This document shows, piece after piece, positions 63,823 through 64,000 of a DNA stretch of 64,000 bases. The notes beneath the pieces were generated by a model. The model was not told where the DNA came from. It searched no databases and saw only the letters and a list, made by a program, of their open reading frames with translations. Position 1 is the stretch's first letter. Each line of letters begins with the position of its first letter. The stretch comes from Tetraselmis striata (taxonomy: Eukaryota; Chlorophyta; Chlorodendrophyceae; Chlorodendrales; Chlorodendraceae): NCBI GenBank assembly GCA_006384855.1, contig VCJN01001783.1:62001-126000 (forward strand), in the 5' to 3' direction. The translations under genes and the position numbers were made by a program.

Positions 63823-64000
63823 CGCGACGCCCGTTACGATGTCAGCGGCAAGAGTACCTTGCCTTCATGCTGGCATAAGCTTTGTGACACTCTTGGTCCC
63901 GTCGTCAGCACCCGGCGAGCACCGCCATCAAACTTGGCAGTAGCGTACGGCGCGTTCCGGCGAGTCCGCCGTACTACTACGACACCCACTTACTTCACCC

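Overview
The window looks like nuclear DNA of a GC-rich alga or related protist, most likely of the green lineage. Five split or intronless host genes are separated by decayed transposons. Plant-type telomere-like CCCTAAA/TTTAGGG words are scattered through introns and spacers, homopolymer C or G tracts are very common, and the largest gene has the domain order of plant RRP6L3. The species cannot be fixed from the sequence alone.

Layout. 1-13100 is mobile DNA: a Ty3/gypsy reverse transcriptase scrap, a minus-strand transposase-like remnant, and two copies of one non-LTR retrotransposon (LINE-A; 5'-truncated at about 4980-6440, longer but frameshifted at about 8994-12470) with short tails of the same family. 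13138-14268 is an intronless Ser/Thr protein kinase. 14270-20200 is mobile DNA again, including a 1.35-kb TA-flanked terminal-inverted-repeat element carrying a nested 1.02-kb PIF/Harbinger-like element. 20204-32709 is a 15-exon gene for an RRP6L3/EXD2-type 3'-5' exonuclease with transposon-filled introns. 33300-35850 is a satellite of about 359 bp per unit. 36600-38270 (minus) holds F-box/LRR-like coding pieces. 39590-43200 (minus) is a rhodanese-domain protein of the TrhO/UPF0176/STR8 family. 43400-47100 contains a recurring GGTTTCGGAGC word. 48425-49077 (minus) is a three-exon gene for a 98-residue coiled-coil protein resembling the N-terminus of FLASH. 49829-51173 is the second, inverted copy of the TA-flanked element, without the Harbinger insertion. 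51215-51650 is a nest of two SINEs. 52537-59326 is an 11-exon oxysterol-binding-protein-related gene. 60907-61071 (minus) is a terminal exon of an unrecognised gene. The right end has a hypothetical ORF.

Four split genes were joined exon by exon with the reading frame preserved (32 introns). Donors are almost all GTG (26 of the 29 GT donors), three introns appear to be GC-AG, and many donors are followed within a few bases by long C runs. No operon or pathway links the host genes; they are unrelated housekeeping functions. The mobile fraction gives the clearest new findings: a tRNA-derived SINE family with (CTTTA)n tails and clear target-site duplications, and several insertion/empty-site pairs preserved inside this one window.
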